Assembly: GCF_041734735.1 (NCBI RefSeq)
Contig: NC_134897.1
Span: 1,305,201 to 1,369,200, forward strand
Source: Babylonia areolata
Lineage: Eukaryota; Mollusca; Gastropoda; Neogastropoda; Buccinidae
Length of the DNA stretch: 64,000 nucleotides
Reading direction: 5' to 3'
A model generated the notes under the pieces. The model did no database searches. It had not been told where the DNA came from and saw nothing but the letters and a program-made list of their open reading frames with translations. This document shows positions 26,401 to 37,868 of this stretch, in pieces. Numbering within the stretch: position 1 is the first letter of the stretch; the number at the start of each line of letters is the position of its first letter. Made by a program: the position numbers and the translations under genes.

Positions 26401-28689
26401 ACATGTAGCTCTGTGTGGCTGTCACTGTCATGTTGTACATGTAGCTCTGTGTGGCTGTCACTGTCATGTTGTACATGTAGCTCTGTGTGGCTGTCACTGT
26501 CATGTTCTACATGTAGCTCTGTGGGGATGTCACTGTCATGTTGTACATGTAGCTCTGTGTGGCTGTCACTGTCATGTTGTACATGTAGCTCTGTGTGGCT
26601 GTCACTGTCATGTTGTACATGTAGCTCTGTGTGGCTGTCATGTTGTACATGTAGCTCTGTTTGGCTGTCACTGTCATGTTGTACATGTAGCTCTGTTTGG
26701 CTGTCACTGTCATGTTGTACATGTAGCTCTGTGTGGCTGTCACTGTCATGTTGTACGTGTAGCTCTTTGTGGCTGTCACTGTCATGTTGTACGTGTAGCT
26801 CTTTGTGGCTGTCACTGTCATGTTGTACATGTAGCTCTGTGTGGCTGTCACTGTCATGTTGTACATGTAGCTCTGTGTGGCTGTCACTGTCATGTTGTAC
26901 ATGTAGCTCTGTGTGGCTGTCACTGTAACATTGTACATGTAGCTATGTGTGGCTGTCACTGTCATGTTGTACATGTAGCTCTGTGTGGCTGTCACTGTCA
27001 TGTTGTACATGTAGCTCTGTGTGGCTGTCACTGTCATGTTGTACATGTAGCTATGTGGCTGTCACTGTCATGTTGTACATGTGGCTATGTGGCTGTCACT
27101 GTCATGTTGTACATGTAGCTATGTGGCTGTCACTGTCATGCTGTACATGTAGCTCTGTGTGGCTGTCACTGTCATGTTGTACATGTAGCTCTGTGTGGCT
27201 GTCACTGTCATGTTGTACATGTAGCTCTGTGGGGATGTCACTGTCGTGTTGTACATGTAGCTATGTGGCTGTCACTGTCATGTTGTACATGTAGCTATGT
27301 GTGGCTGTCACTGTCATGTTGTACATGTAGCTCTGTGTGGCTGTCACTGTCATGTTGTACATGTAGCTCTGTGTGGCTGTCACTGTCATGTTGTACATGT
27401 AGCTATGTGGCTGTCACTGTCATGTTGTACATGTAGCTCTCTGTGGCTGTCACTGTCATGTTGTACATGTAGCTCTGTGTGGCTGTCACTGTCATGTTGT
27501 ACATGTAGCTATGTGTCTGTCACTGTCATGTTGTACATGTAGCTATGTGTCTGTCACTGTCATGTTGTACATGTAGCTATGTGTGGCTGTTAATGTCATG
27601 TTGTACATGTAGCTCTGTGTGGCTGTCACTGTCATGTTGTACATGTAGCTCTGTGTGGCTGTCACTGTCATGTTGTACATGTAGCTCTGTGTGGCTGTCA
27701 CTGTCATGTTGTACATGTAGCTATGTGTGGCTGTCACTGTCATGCTGTACATGTAGCTCTGTGTGGCTGTCACTGTCATGTTGTAAGCTATGAGGCTGTC
27801 ACTGTCATGTTGTACAGCTATGTGGCTGTCACTGTCATGTTGTACATGTAGCTCTGTGTGACTGTCACTGTCATGTTGTACATGTAGCTCTGTGTGGCTG
27901 TCACTGTCATGCTGTACATGTAGCTATGTGGCTGTCACTGTCATGTTGTACAGCTATGTGGCTGTCACTGTCATGTTGTACATGTAGCTCTGTGTGGCTG
28001 TCACTGTCATGTTGTACATGTAGCTCTGTGTGGCTGTCACTGTCATGTTGTACAGCTATGTGGCTGTCACTGTCATGTTGTACATGTAGCTCTGTGTGGC
28101 TGTCACTGTCATGTTGTACATGTAGCTATGTGACTGTCACTGTCATGTTGTACATGTAGCTATGTGTGGCTGTCACTGTCATGTTGTACATGTAGCTCTG
28201 TGTGGCTGTCACTGTCATGTTGTACATGTAGCTATGTGGCTGTCACTGTCATGTTGTACATGTAGCTCTGTGTGGCTGTCACTGTCATGTTGTACATGTA
28301 GCTCTGTGTGGCTGTCACTGTCATGTTGTACATGTAGCTATGTGTGGCTGTCACTGTCATGCTGTACATGTAGCTCTGTGTGGCTGTCACTGTCATGTTG
28401 TACATGTAGCTATGTGTGGCTGTCACTGTCATGTTGTACATGTAGCTCTGTGTGGCTGTCACGGTCATGTTGTACATGTAGCTATGTAGCTGTCACTGTC
28501 ATGTTGTACATGTAGCTCTGTGTGGCTGTCACTGTCATGTTGTACATGTAGCTCTGTGTGGCTGTCACTGTCATGTTGTACATGTAGCTCTGTGTGGCTG
28601 TCACTGTCATGTTGTACATGTAGCTCTGTGTGGCTGTTACTGTCATGTTGTACATGTACAGCTATTGGAAAGAGATGAGCTGTTGAGAA

Positions 28690-30990
28690 TTAATCAGGAG
28701 GGGAAAAGGTGGGTCTTCAGCCTGGATTTGAAAGATTGCAGCGAAGATGAGTGACGGAGAGGCTGAGGCTGAGGAAGTTGATTCCAAAGAAAGGGGGCTT
28801 GGAATGAAAAACTACGTTGCCCATGCGTTTTGGTTCGAGCAGGGGGGATCCTAAGCATACGGGTGTCAGAAGAAGAGCGGAGTTGGTGTGAGGGTATGTA
28901 GGGGTGAATGAAATCAGAAAGATACTGTGGACCAGAAGCCTCAGTGGACTTGAAACAAAGAGAAACGACTTTGTAAATAATTCTTTCTTGTACTGGGAGC
29001 CAGTGTAAAGCATGAAGGAGAGGAGAGACGTGATCAAAGTTAGAGAAACGAAAGACAAGACGAGCAGCATAGTTCTGGACTTTCTGAAGCCTAGCAATGA
29101 GGTAGCTGGGTGAACCGACAAGAAGGGAATTACAATAATCCAGGCGGGGCAGCACAAAGACACAGAGGAGAGTTTTGATTGCATCTTCAGTCAGGAGATG
29201 AAGACTGGATGCAATCCTGCGAATTTCAAAGTAACACAGTTTGCATATATCTGCAACATGCTGCTGACAGGAAAGAGACTGGTCGAGTATGACACCAAGA
29301 TTGCGGACGGAAGAGGAAAGAGGAATGTCGGTGCCACTGAGGGAGACTGAGGAAGGAAGAGAGACTGAGTGGTAAAGTCTCTGTGGGGTGATAGTCATGA
29401 TTTCAGTTTTATCCTCATTTAATTTAAGCTTGTTTTCAGTCATCCATGTCTTCAGATCGGAGATGCAGGCCTGAGTAGAGTCAATGAGAGAGGGAAGGAG
29501 AGACGGAGGTCCCGACAGATACAGCTGGTTGTCATCGGAAAAGCTATGGTGGGACAACGAATGATGATTCACAATGGTGGAAATCGGTTGTGTATAGAGA
29601 ACAAATAGAATGGGCCCAAGCACGGAACCTTGTGGCACACCAAACTGTACGTCGGAAGGGGAGATTGAAAGACCGCAAAAAAAAAAAATTGGACCAGTCA
29701 GACAGATAAGAGCGGAACCATGAGAGAGCAAGATCGCAGATTAAAAAAGTGCGATTCGGACGGTTGAGGAGATTCTGATGATCAACAGTATCAAAGGCGG
29801 CTGAAAGATCAAGGAGGGAGAGAATAGAGATTTTACTGTTGTCAAGAGAAGTTAATAAATCGTTCGCAATTTTGAGAAGAGCTGTCTCAGTGCTATGACC
29901 GATGCAGTAAGCAGACTGAAATGGGTAATTCAAGTTACTGGTGCTGAGGTGGTCAAGAAGTTGAGCAAGGACAACTTTCTCAGTTACTTTTAAGAAAAAG
30001 GGAAGATTAGAAACGGGTCTGTAATTCTTTAATGAGTCTGGATCAAGACTGGACTTTTTTAGCAGTGGCCGTAAGATAGCAGACTTAAACACAATGGGAA
30101 AGGTGCCAGACAGAATAACAGCAGTGATGTGTGGAAGAAGTGTGTGATGGCAGTGGTTGAGGAAGGAAGCAGGAAGAAGTTCAAGTTCGCATGTTTTAAT
30201 GCTTGACTGTCTGATAAGTCTCTTGACAGTGTCAACAGAGATAGGCTGGAAAGAGGTGAGGGGGTTGCCAAAGAAAGTTGGGTCGGGAAAGACGGAGGAG
30301 GCGACAGAATGAGAGTCAAGAGTCTGACGGAGGTCCAGGATCTTACTGGTGAAGAAATCTGAAAGTGCTTGTGGAAGTTGGGAGGGTGGGGTGTTGGTGG
30401 GAAGGGGAGGGGGTCGGATTTGCCAAGGTTGGTGATCGAATATAACATTTTGGAGGTGGCACATGCAGGAATTTTGACAATATGCAGTTTTAGCACCGTG
30501 TACTAAAATTGTTCACAGCTTTGTAAGCAGCCTGAAATATTTGTTTGTGAATGGTGAGGCTCGTTTTCAGCCACTGTCTCTCGGTTCTGCCACGCTCTCA
30601 CTTTGCTTCCAGCAACAGGGGGCCACCGTCAGATAACCTCGGTGATGGCGGGCGCTGGGAGACCCTGCGTTCTGGTGGCAGGGGCGTACTGGTCCAGCAG
30701 GTCAGCCAGCAGCTGGTTGAGGTCATCGGCAGAAACATGGGGACAGGCCGCCAGCCTGGCCTGGAGGTCCTCGTCAAAGGCGGCCACGTCGACACCAGCT
30801 AGATTCCTAACAAGCACGTAGACCTGGCGAGGAGGGGACCTCAACAAGTGCAGCTGACACTGGAGGCACACGTGGTCAGAGGGCAGGGTGTGGTTGACGG
30901 TCAGGGACTTGAGTAAGGTCTGATCCAGTCCAACGTATGGCCATGCCGGTGTGTGGGGACACGGACAGCTTGGATCAGACCAAAGAGTCA
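28690..30990 (-). mobile_element. 5'-truncated LINE (L2/CR1-like), tail of endonuclease through C-terminus
   Basis: On the minus strand the remnant starts at about 30985 with the last endonuclease motif (LPSDHVCLQCQL). The endonuclease-RT linker follows (VDVAAFDEDLQARL, LLADLLDQYAP), with broken frames around 30490-30650. RT begins at 30464-29700 (LKNYRPVSNLPF, SAAFDTVDH, SAYCIGHSTETAL) and, after a frame change near the A/T run at about 29685, continues to 28694 (FGVPQGSVLGPILF, FSDDNQLY, LPRLDYCNSLL, LHWLPVQERIIYKV, APFLWNQLP). The catalytic box reads SDD rather than ADD. The 3' end lies about 30 bp from the last satellite monomer. The 345-codon final frame is intact, so the copy is moderately young, but with most of the endonuclease missing it is a dead insertion. 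Confidence 0.88.
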
Positions 30991-31149
30991 AAGAACTCTA
31001 GAACTCTATAAGTCTGGCAGTTTGAGTATTCAAGTAACAGAGTGAAAGATACGAAGAAGTCAAATGACAAAGAAAACAAGAACCCAAATGGACCCACCTC
31101 AAGCCATGTTGAGTGTGCCAGTGGTGACGAGAACAGCAGTCCGTCCGCT

Positions 31150-31932
31150 GCCACAGTGTGGGGGAACTGCCACGTGTCGGGGAACTGCCACGTGTCGGGG
31201 AACTGCCACGTGTCGGGGAACTGCCACGTGTCGGGGAACTGCCACGTGTCGGGGAACTGCCATGTGTCGGGGAACTGCCACGTGTCGGGGAACTGCCACA
31301 GTGTGGGGGAACTGCCACGTGTCGGGGAACTGCCACAGTGTGGGGGAACTGCCACGGGGAACTGCCACGTGTCGGGGAACTGCCACGTGTCGGGGAACTG
31401 CCACAGTGTGGGGGAACTGCCACGTGTCGGGGAACTGCCACAGTGTGGGGGAACTGCCACGTGTCGGGGAACTGCCACGTGTCGGGGAACTGCCACGTGT
31501 CGGGGAACTGCCACGTGTCGGGGAACTGCCACAGTGTCGGGGAACTGCCACGTGTCGGGGAACTGCCACGGGGAACTGCCATGTGTCGGGGAACTGCCAC
31601 GGGGAACTGCCATGTGTCGGGGAACTGCCACGGGGAACTGCCACAGTGTCGGGGAACTGCCACAGTGTCGGGGAACTGCCACGGGGAACTGCCATGTGTC
31701 GGGGAACTGCCACGGGGAACTGCCATGTGTCGGGGAACTGCCACGGGGAACTGCCATGTGTCGGGGAACTGCCACGTGTCGGGGAACTGCCACAGTGTGG
31801 GGGAACTGCCATGTGTCGGGGAACTGCCACGTGTCGGGGAACTGCCACGTGTCGGGGAACTGCCACAGTGTGGGGGAACTGCCACGTGTCAGGGAACTGC
31901 CACGTGTCAGGGAACTGCCACGTGGGGAACCG
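31150..31932. repeat. 18-bp minisatellite
   Basis: Core GGGGAACTGCCACGTGTC, alternating with GGGGAACTGCCACAGTGT and a short 12-bp form (GGGGAACTGCCAC). CACGTG occurs in most units. Since 18 is a multiple of 3, long frames stay open on both strands (GELPRV, CRGTAT, WQFPDT); these are not genes. Confidence 0.96.
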
Positions 31933-32139
31933 GACAGACAAGGCATCACGAAGGGATGTTCATTCAAGATTTCCCCTTACTTCAAGTTACCGTAGGTGGC
32001 TGAAATTGCTATGTATGATAATACATACCTCTATGTTTCACATGGTGATCTGCATCTCTGAAGTCGTACCACTTTCTCCCTTCCAGGTGCTGTGGTGGAG
32101 TGATGTGTGGTAATGGGAGCCAGTTGAAGTCAGAGCGGT
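31933..32139. other. Single-copy spacer
   Basis: A short non-repetitive stretch between the 18-bp array and the mariner remnant. No motif was recognised. Confidence 0.5.
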
Positions 32140-33160
32140 CATCAAGTTTCTGTACCCGAGAGGCCGCACACCCTGGGAGACGGTCGATGAGGTGAAAGAG
32201 ACTCACGGGGAGGACGCCCCCATCGTGTGACGTACTCCAGCACTGGCATCGTCAGTTGGTGGGGTCGGACATCGTTGGAAACGGCTCCCATTCCCGGGTG
32301 ACCACACTCCGCCATTGATGAAGACACCACCCGGCAAGTGGAGGCGGCCATTTTGGAGGATCGCCGCATAACCGTTCGTCAACTAGCCAAAGATGTCAAG
32401 ATCAGTGTGGAGTTTGTGGACCATTTGCACGTGCGGAAGTTGACTGCACAAAGGATTCCCCGGTTGCTCACACCTTTCCAAAAGCAGGAACCAGTCACGT
32501 GCCATGTGCCAAGAAATTCAGGAGGGCTTCTTCCACAGACTAATCATGCAGGACGAAGCATGGGTCCATCACTATGATCCAGAGACTATACCCCAGTCAC
32601 AGCAATGGAAGCACTTTGACTCACTACCTCCGCGGCGGGCAATGTCATGCTCACGGTCTTTTTGGGACCAGCGCGGAGTACTGACGATGGATTTCCTGGC
32701 AAAGGTACCGCAGTTTCCGGGACACACGACGCTTCATTGCTGCAGACAATGCGGGAGGCCACTAAAACCGAGAGGCGTGGTGGGGAGACTAAATGTGTGC
32801 GCGTCCTGCAAGACAACTGTTCACAACTCGCGTGTCGCCCAGAGGGAAGCGCGGTCCTGCGGCCAGCAAACCCTTCACCACCGACCTCACACCATCTGAC
32901 TTCCACCTCTTTCCAACCATGAAGTCATTTTGAACGCAAAGCACTTCCTAGACGATGAAAAGCTTATTTCCGAGGTCAGGTCGCTGCTTCTGGCAACCTA
33001 CAGACTTATTAACAGGCAAGGTCTTCAAAGCTGCATAAATTGATGGGAGAAGTGTGTCAGCCTTAGTGATGTCTTTGCAGAGAAAGACAAATAAGTGTGC
33101 CAAGTTTCACTCCTGTCAGTTCATGGGAAGTGGGTCAGGGTAAACTTCAATGAACATCTG
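32140..33160 (+). mobile_element. Broken mariner-family transposon (transposase remnant)
   Basis: Mariner transposase is recognisable on the plus strand in several frames. The N-terminal helix-turn-helix part is at about 32185-32420 (GETVDEV, AILEDRRITVRQLAKDVKIS), then IPRLLTPFQKQE at about 32450. The first catalytic Asp is in MQDEAWVHHYDPE (about 32547-32585), followed by FWDQRGVLTMDFLAK (about 32660-32705). The second Asp is in VLQDN (about 32805), and the DFHLFP block with the third acidic position is near 32890-32920. The motifs lie in different frames, so at least three to four indels have broken the gene, and an insertion-like segment disrupts the middle. The terminal inverted repeats were not located. 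The order and spacing fit mariner rather than Tc1. Confidence 0.85.
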
Positions 33161-33960
33161 TCACAACCCATAAGGAGTTGCCCATGAACCCCCCCCCACA
33201 CCACACACACACCCCCCCCCCCCCCCCAATCCCCTCCTCCCCCCGCCGCACCTAACTAACAAACTAACTATACAACTCCCCCCTCACCTGTCACCAGGAA
33301 TCAGGCACACCACTGGCCCAGGAGAGAACACAGAACCACACAGAGGCAGAAGGGGGTCACACAAGAATCGAGCCCCCACGACTGTCCAAACAGGGCACCC
33401 AACAGCTCGCTTGCTGGAACGGCGATCCTTCTCCTTCCAAAGCTCGGCACCAAAGGCAAAAGCAAAACCCTTTCTGCGAAACGACGTTAACTCCGAACTC
33501 ATCTCACGAGTTCAGAGCGAGAAGGACTAAGGACATGTCAGACACGCATCACGACAGATTCACGTGCTTCAGTTCGGAACAGAACTGAGCACGCAAGAGA
33601 ACGATAGAGCAAAAGGGGGAGAGAGGAGGGAGAAAGGGAGAGGGGAAAAGAAGAGGAGGGGAAGGGAGAGAGAGGAGAGGGGAAAGGGAGATGAACACAC
33701 GAACACACGCACAAATGAATGCCACGAGCCGTGACATACGAGACGTCACAAATCATGTCTTCCGCGCTGAGCTGTTCTCACCAGGTCCACGTGGCGTCCT
33801 GTCCATTGATCACTTCACAGGAACAGTTGTGTTTTGGACAGAAGACGGAGAATGGATACTTATGTGGTACACTTGTCAGAAATCTGCTCTGGGTGCTTTT
33901 CAAAGCCTTTTACATAGCACATCACATCAATATTACATATTCACACTAAAGTGAAACAAG
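33161..33960. other. Spacer with C-rich and G/A-rich tracts
   Basis: C-runs at 33190-33245, non-repetitive sequence at 33260-33560, a GA-rich tract at 33600-33700, then non-repetitive sequence. A stretch at 33370-33410 has a weak tRNA-like look on the minus strand (GCTCGATTC) but is not enough to call a SINE. Confidence 0.45.
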
Positions 33961-33984
33961 CAAACTGCGTAGACAAAGACTCAC

Positions 33985-34116
33985 ACACACACACTCTCTC
34001 TCTCTCTCTGTACATACATTTAAACAAACATTTAAATATACAGCCCCTCTCTGCATATACGCATACATGCGCGCACACACGGACACACAGACACACACAC
34101 ACAGACACAGACACAG

Positions 34117-34188
<72 letters not shown>

Positions 34189-34215
34189 GAGCACGCGCGC
34201 GCACGCGCGCACAAT
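33985..34215. repeat. Compound microsatellite (CT)n, (CA)n, (TA)n, (CG)n
   Basis: CA/CT runs at 33985-34145, an uninterrupted TA run at about 34145-34188, then CG-rich CGCGCGCACGCGCGC. No gene. Confidence 0.95.
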
Positions 34216-34570
34216 CATGAACACAGACACAAATGCACATTCGTTCACATACATGCATGTTATGTGTACACATACATATGGACACCTTTCATCAAAGTGA
34301 GTTTTATTTTACAACCCACAGTGTTTATAAACTTTCTCCCTTTGGTGTCTCCATAGACTCAGCAGTCATTCTTCATTTTATCGTCAGAGTGGATAGGTTA
34401 TAGTCGATTCGATCAGACAGGCAACCAGTGGAGAGACTGAAGAAGAGGTGAAACATTGTCAGATGTGGAAACTGCAAATGTCTGGCAGCGTTATTCGGTT
34501 TGACTTCTTTTGGTTGCCGGCCAGAAGAGAACTACAGAAAAATAGTCAAGAAGAAAAAAGAAGAAGATGA

Positions 34571-34574
<4 letters not shown>

Positions 34575-34630
<56 letters not shown>
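34575..34630. repeat. (GA)n microsatellite
   Basis: A pure GA run at 34575-34629 within otherwise non-repetitive sequence (34230-34800). Confidence 0.95.
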
Positions 34631-34631
<1 letters not shown>

Positions 34632-34804
34632 GAAAACTGTTTTAATGTAAGGCCACCGACCTGTATACATATAAATGCATGTGCTATGCACACACACATT
34701 TGAAAACCCAACCTTGAGTTGGACGAATAACAAAATGTTAGAAAGAATAAACTGATAATATAACTAAACTAAATAAAAAGCTAAGGGTAACTAAGAAACA
34801 TGTC

Positions 34805-36740
34805 TTTCATCTAAGACTGAGCGCTTTCTGCTCTCTGTTTTAACACATAAACAATAAACATTGCTACATCTCTTGACACAATGCTGTTGACATTTTGAAG
34901 TAAGTGGGGTAATATGGGAATCTGTACATGCTTGGATAAGTATTTCTTTCTCAAAATATAGGATTGTGGACATATTGCCAGTACATGAATTTCGTCTTCG
35001 TACCCTCCACAAAAGGTACAGTTTTTCAGGCTATTCTTATATCGCTCATTAACTTTAAGTTCTTTTACTCCAAATCTGGATTTAATGAAAGACGATCTGA
35101 ATTTGGAAATAGTAAGATCAAATAAATATTTTTCTGGCTGCAACAATGATTTAAAGGAACGGTTTGTTTCAAAACGATTACTACTGTATAGTTTGTTTGA
35201 CCAGTCTTGTTTATAACAGTCCACCATACGTTGTTTAAATGTTCTAAGGAAAGCTTTTTCGTTTCCTACACCTCCATTAAACCAAACTTCAGAAAATCCA
35301 TAAACATCTAAACAGTGCTTTATTGTAGACATCCAATATCCTGAATAATCATTTTGGCAGCTGGTCATCTTGTTCACACTCATGATATACATTTGTTTTG
35401 GGAATTCTCGTTATGGACATCTGTTGCAGTTTAAACCAGTATTGTAGTGCGCTAATGCAGCTGTCAATGTACAGAGGATACCTGCCTGTATCACCGTATA
35501 CCATTGCGTTCGGCGTTTTGGGGCATACATTAAAAATCATTTACATGCAAATAAATGAACTGATTCTAGTATTTTAAAACGCAGAGTCCCCCATAATTCT
35601 GATGCATACAGCAACATGGGTTTCACTTGTGCATCAAACAGTTTAAAGAACACAATTCTATCCATGCTCCCAAGATTCAACATTGTACGCATGATTTCGA
35701 CCACCCTGCCTTTTGCTTTGCCCACATATTCTTCTAACGGAGAAACAAAAGATGGTTCAAGCGGAAACCTGCGTATCTATAACTCCTCACTATTCCTCAC
35801 TATTATAAAACCATTTTCAGCTTTTGACAAATGACTACTTTTCTACAAATAATTATTTTCGTTTTGCTCAGATTTACTTTTAGTCCGAGAGATTTTTGTT
35901 ATGCTTTTTCAAGATTGTTCAGTTGATTTTGTAATCCAACTGGAGTTGAAGAAAATAAAGCAATGTCATCTGCAAACAGCAGGAGAAATATTTTTTGAAA
36001 CCAGGTATGAACTGAAATCCATGTTTTCCATTTTTATTAACCTCATCAGCAACTTCTGAAATCAAGATTGAAAATAGCAAGGGAGATAACAAACAGCCTT
36101 GTTTTACTCCAGCCGGGCAGTCAAAGAATTCTGATTATAACAGGATCCCAGCGAACACAGGACGGAGCTATACATTCCTTTGAGCATGCGGATCATTTCA
36201 GTTGACGATTTTTATCTTTTGAAGTACTGCCCACAAACTTTCACGATTAACTGAATCAAAAGCTTTCATGTGATCAATGAATGTGATATATAGTGTGCTC
36301 TTCTTCGTGCCATAGAGACAGTTTTGCATCATATTACAAAGAGTAAAAATATGATTAATTGTGGAGTATTTCCTCCTAAAACCTGCATGCTCTTCTACAC
36401 TGTTCCCTTCCTTTCAGCCCAGTCATATAATCTTTTATTCAAAATTGATGTGAATACTTTGCTTAAGATGCTCAGTAAAGAAATACCTCTATAATTCTCT
36501 TGATTGTTCGCATCACCCTTTTTCAGCAATGAAATTATGACTGAGCGTGTCCAGCCTGAAGGGAAGTAACCATTATCCAAAATGCTGTTAAATAACTTGG
36601 TTAAAAAGGGAGCAATTATATTTTCTGACGTTTTGATGAATTCGCCCCCTACATCATCCAGACCAACAGATTTTCCACATTTCAGTCTGTGGAATTGCAC
36701 TTTTAACTTCTTCAAGACATATCTCAGCATCAAGATCGTG
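34805..36740 (-). mobile_element. Broken LINE with C-terminal CCHC-type motif (L1/I-like tail)
   Basis: On the minus strand: RT finger/palm at 36395-36733 (KSVGLDDVGGEFIK, NYRGISLLSILSKVF), then GVKQGCLLSPLLF near 36040-36115 and LFADDIALFS near 35955-35982. After the RT come 35537-35725 (KPMLLYASELWG) and 35349-35540. The C-terminal segment at 34811-35392 carries CTFCGGYEDEIHVLAIC, a C-X2-C-X7-H-X4-C zinc-binding pattern known from L1- and I-type LINEs. Several frame changes and stops separate the parts. The endonuclease is absent and the 5' truncation lies near 36740, just before a (GA)n tract. This is a different lineage from the LINEs at 28.7 and 52 kb. Confidence 0.85.
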
Positions 36741-36799
36741 TACTACTACATCGTCTTCAGTATCTGCTGGGAATATTACTTCGTCATTTTTATTTTCTG

Positions 36800-36838
<39 letters not shown>

Positions 36839-37189
36839 TGAAGACTGAACACTGAAAAGCTTAATGTCATTTGCTGCAAAGCTCTAGTGAAATAGTAGGT
36901 ACAAATCAGAAAAAAACCCAAATAAAATGGAACAGAAAGGGAAAACATAATCAAAGTAAACTAAACTACTAAAGGATAAGCGGCACTTTGGTATTTTGTC
37001 GTTTGCTTAAAATGTCCATGTGGCAGGCGGGTACTGTGCCTTTTTTTCCACCCAGTCGTTCGTCTCCAAGGTTTGAACAGTACACAGGAAACAAAGTACA
37101 TATTATAATCCGAATAATAATTATCTAAGCATGTGACATTGCCACACATCATATCAACACGAACACATAACAGGGTAACATAAAACATA
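36741..37189. other. Spacer with (GA)n at 36803-36836
   Basis: Apart from the GA run this is non-repetitive AT-rich sequence. No gene was recognised. Confidence 0.5.
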
Positions 37190-37868
37190 TTGCAGAGGGT
37201 GGATGGGAGTGGTGTGTGTTGCAGAGGGTGGAGGGTGGTGTGTGTTGCAGAGGGTGGTGGGGTGTGGTGTGTGTTGCAGATGGTGGAGGGGTGGTGTGTG
37301 TTGCAGAGGGTGGTGGGGTGTGGTGTGTGCTGCAGAGGGTGGAGGGGTGGTGTGTGTTGCAGAGGGTGGTGGGGTGTGGTGTGTGCTGCAGAGGGTGGTG
37401 GGGTGGTGTGTGTTGCAGAAGGGGGAGGGGTGTGGTGTGTGTTGCAGATGGTGGAGGGGTGGTGTGTGTTGCAGAGGGTGGTGGGATGTGGTGTGTGCTG
37501 CAGAGGGTGCTGAGGTGTGGTGTGTGTTGCAGAGGGTGGTGGGTTGGTGTGTGATGCAAAGGGTGGAGGGGTGGTGTGTGTTGGAGAGGGTGGAGGGGGT
37601 GGTGTGTGTTGCAGAGGGTGGTGGGTTGGTGTGTGTTGCAAAGGGTGGAGGGGTGGTGTGTGTTGGAGAGGGTGGAGGGGGTGGTGTGTGTTGCAGAGGG
37701 TGGAGGTGTGGTATGTGTTGCAGAGGGTGGTGGGTTGGTGTGTGATGCAAAGGGTAGAGGGGTGGTGTGTGTTGGAGAGGGTGGAGGGGGTGGTGTGTGT
37801 TGCAGAGGGTGAAAGGGTGTGGTGTGTGTTGCAGAGGGTGAAAGGGTGTGGTGTGTGTTGCAGAGGGT
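37190..37868. repeat. 26-29-bp minisatellite (GT/GA-rich)
   Basis: Units with core GTTGCAGAGGGTGGTGGGGT followed by GTGGTGTGT, variable in length. They join directly to the 43-bp array at about 37868. Long frames on either strand are by-products of the repeat. Confidence 0.94.

Larger units (their letters stand above)
7988..28660. repeat. 20.7-kb satellite of 36-bp monomers
   Basis: Head-to-tail monomers with core CTGTCACTGTCATGTTGTAC plus ATGTAGCTCTGTGTGG. Recurrent variants are a 30-bp form lacking ATGTAG, a 34-bp form (AGCTATGTGG), CTGTACATG, TAACATTG, CATATCGTAC and TCCTGTTG. Full-length monomers carry the 8-bp palindrome TACATGTA. Because 36 is divisible by 3 and the monomer has stops in only two frames, four of the six frames stay open for long distances. 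The resulting Cys-rich (WLSLSCCTCSSV, CGCHCHVVHVAL) and Tyr/Thr-rich (MTVTATQSYMYN) frames are artefacts. Variant order repeats at kilobase scale. Sequence quality collapses at 19430-20440. Confidence 0.97.

Noticed and set aside
7921-28515. Long Cys-rich and Tyr/Thr-rich open frames on both strands of the 36-bp satellite
   Set aside because: They exist in four of six frames at once and simply translate the monomer. No start context, splice sites or domain is visible.
30975-32113. Overlapping 280-350-codon frames on both strands
   Set aside because: Created by the 18-bp minisatellite, whose length is divisible by 3.
33365-33415. tRNA gene or SINE head on the minus strand
   Set aside because: Only a weak B-box-like GCTCGATTC is present; no cloverleaf could be drawn and no SINE body follows.
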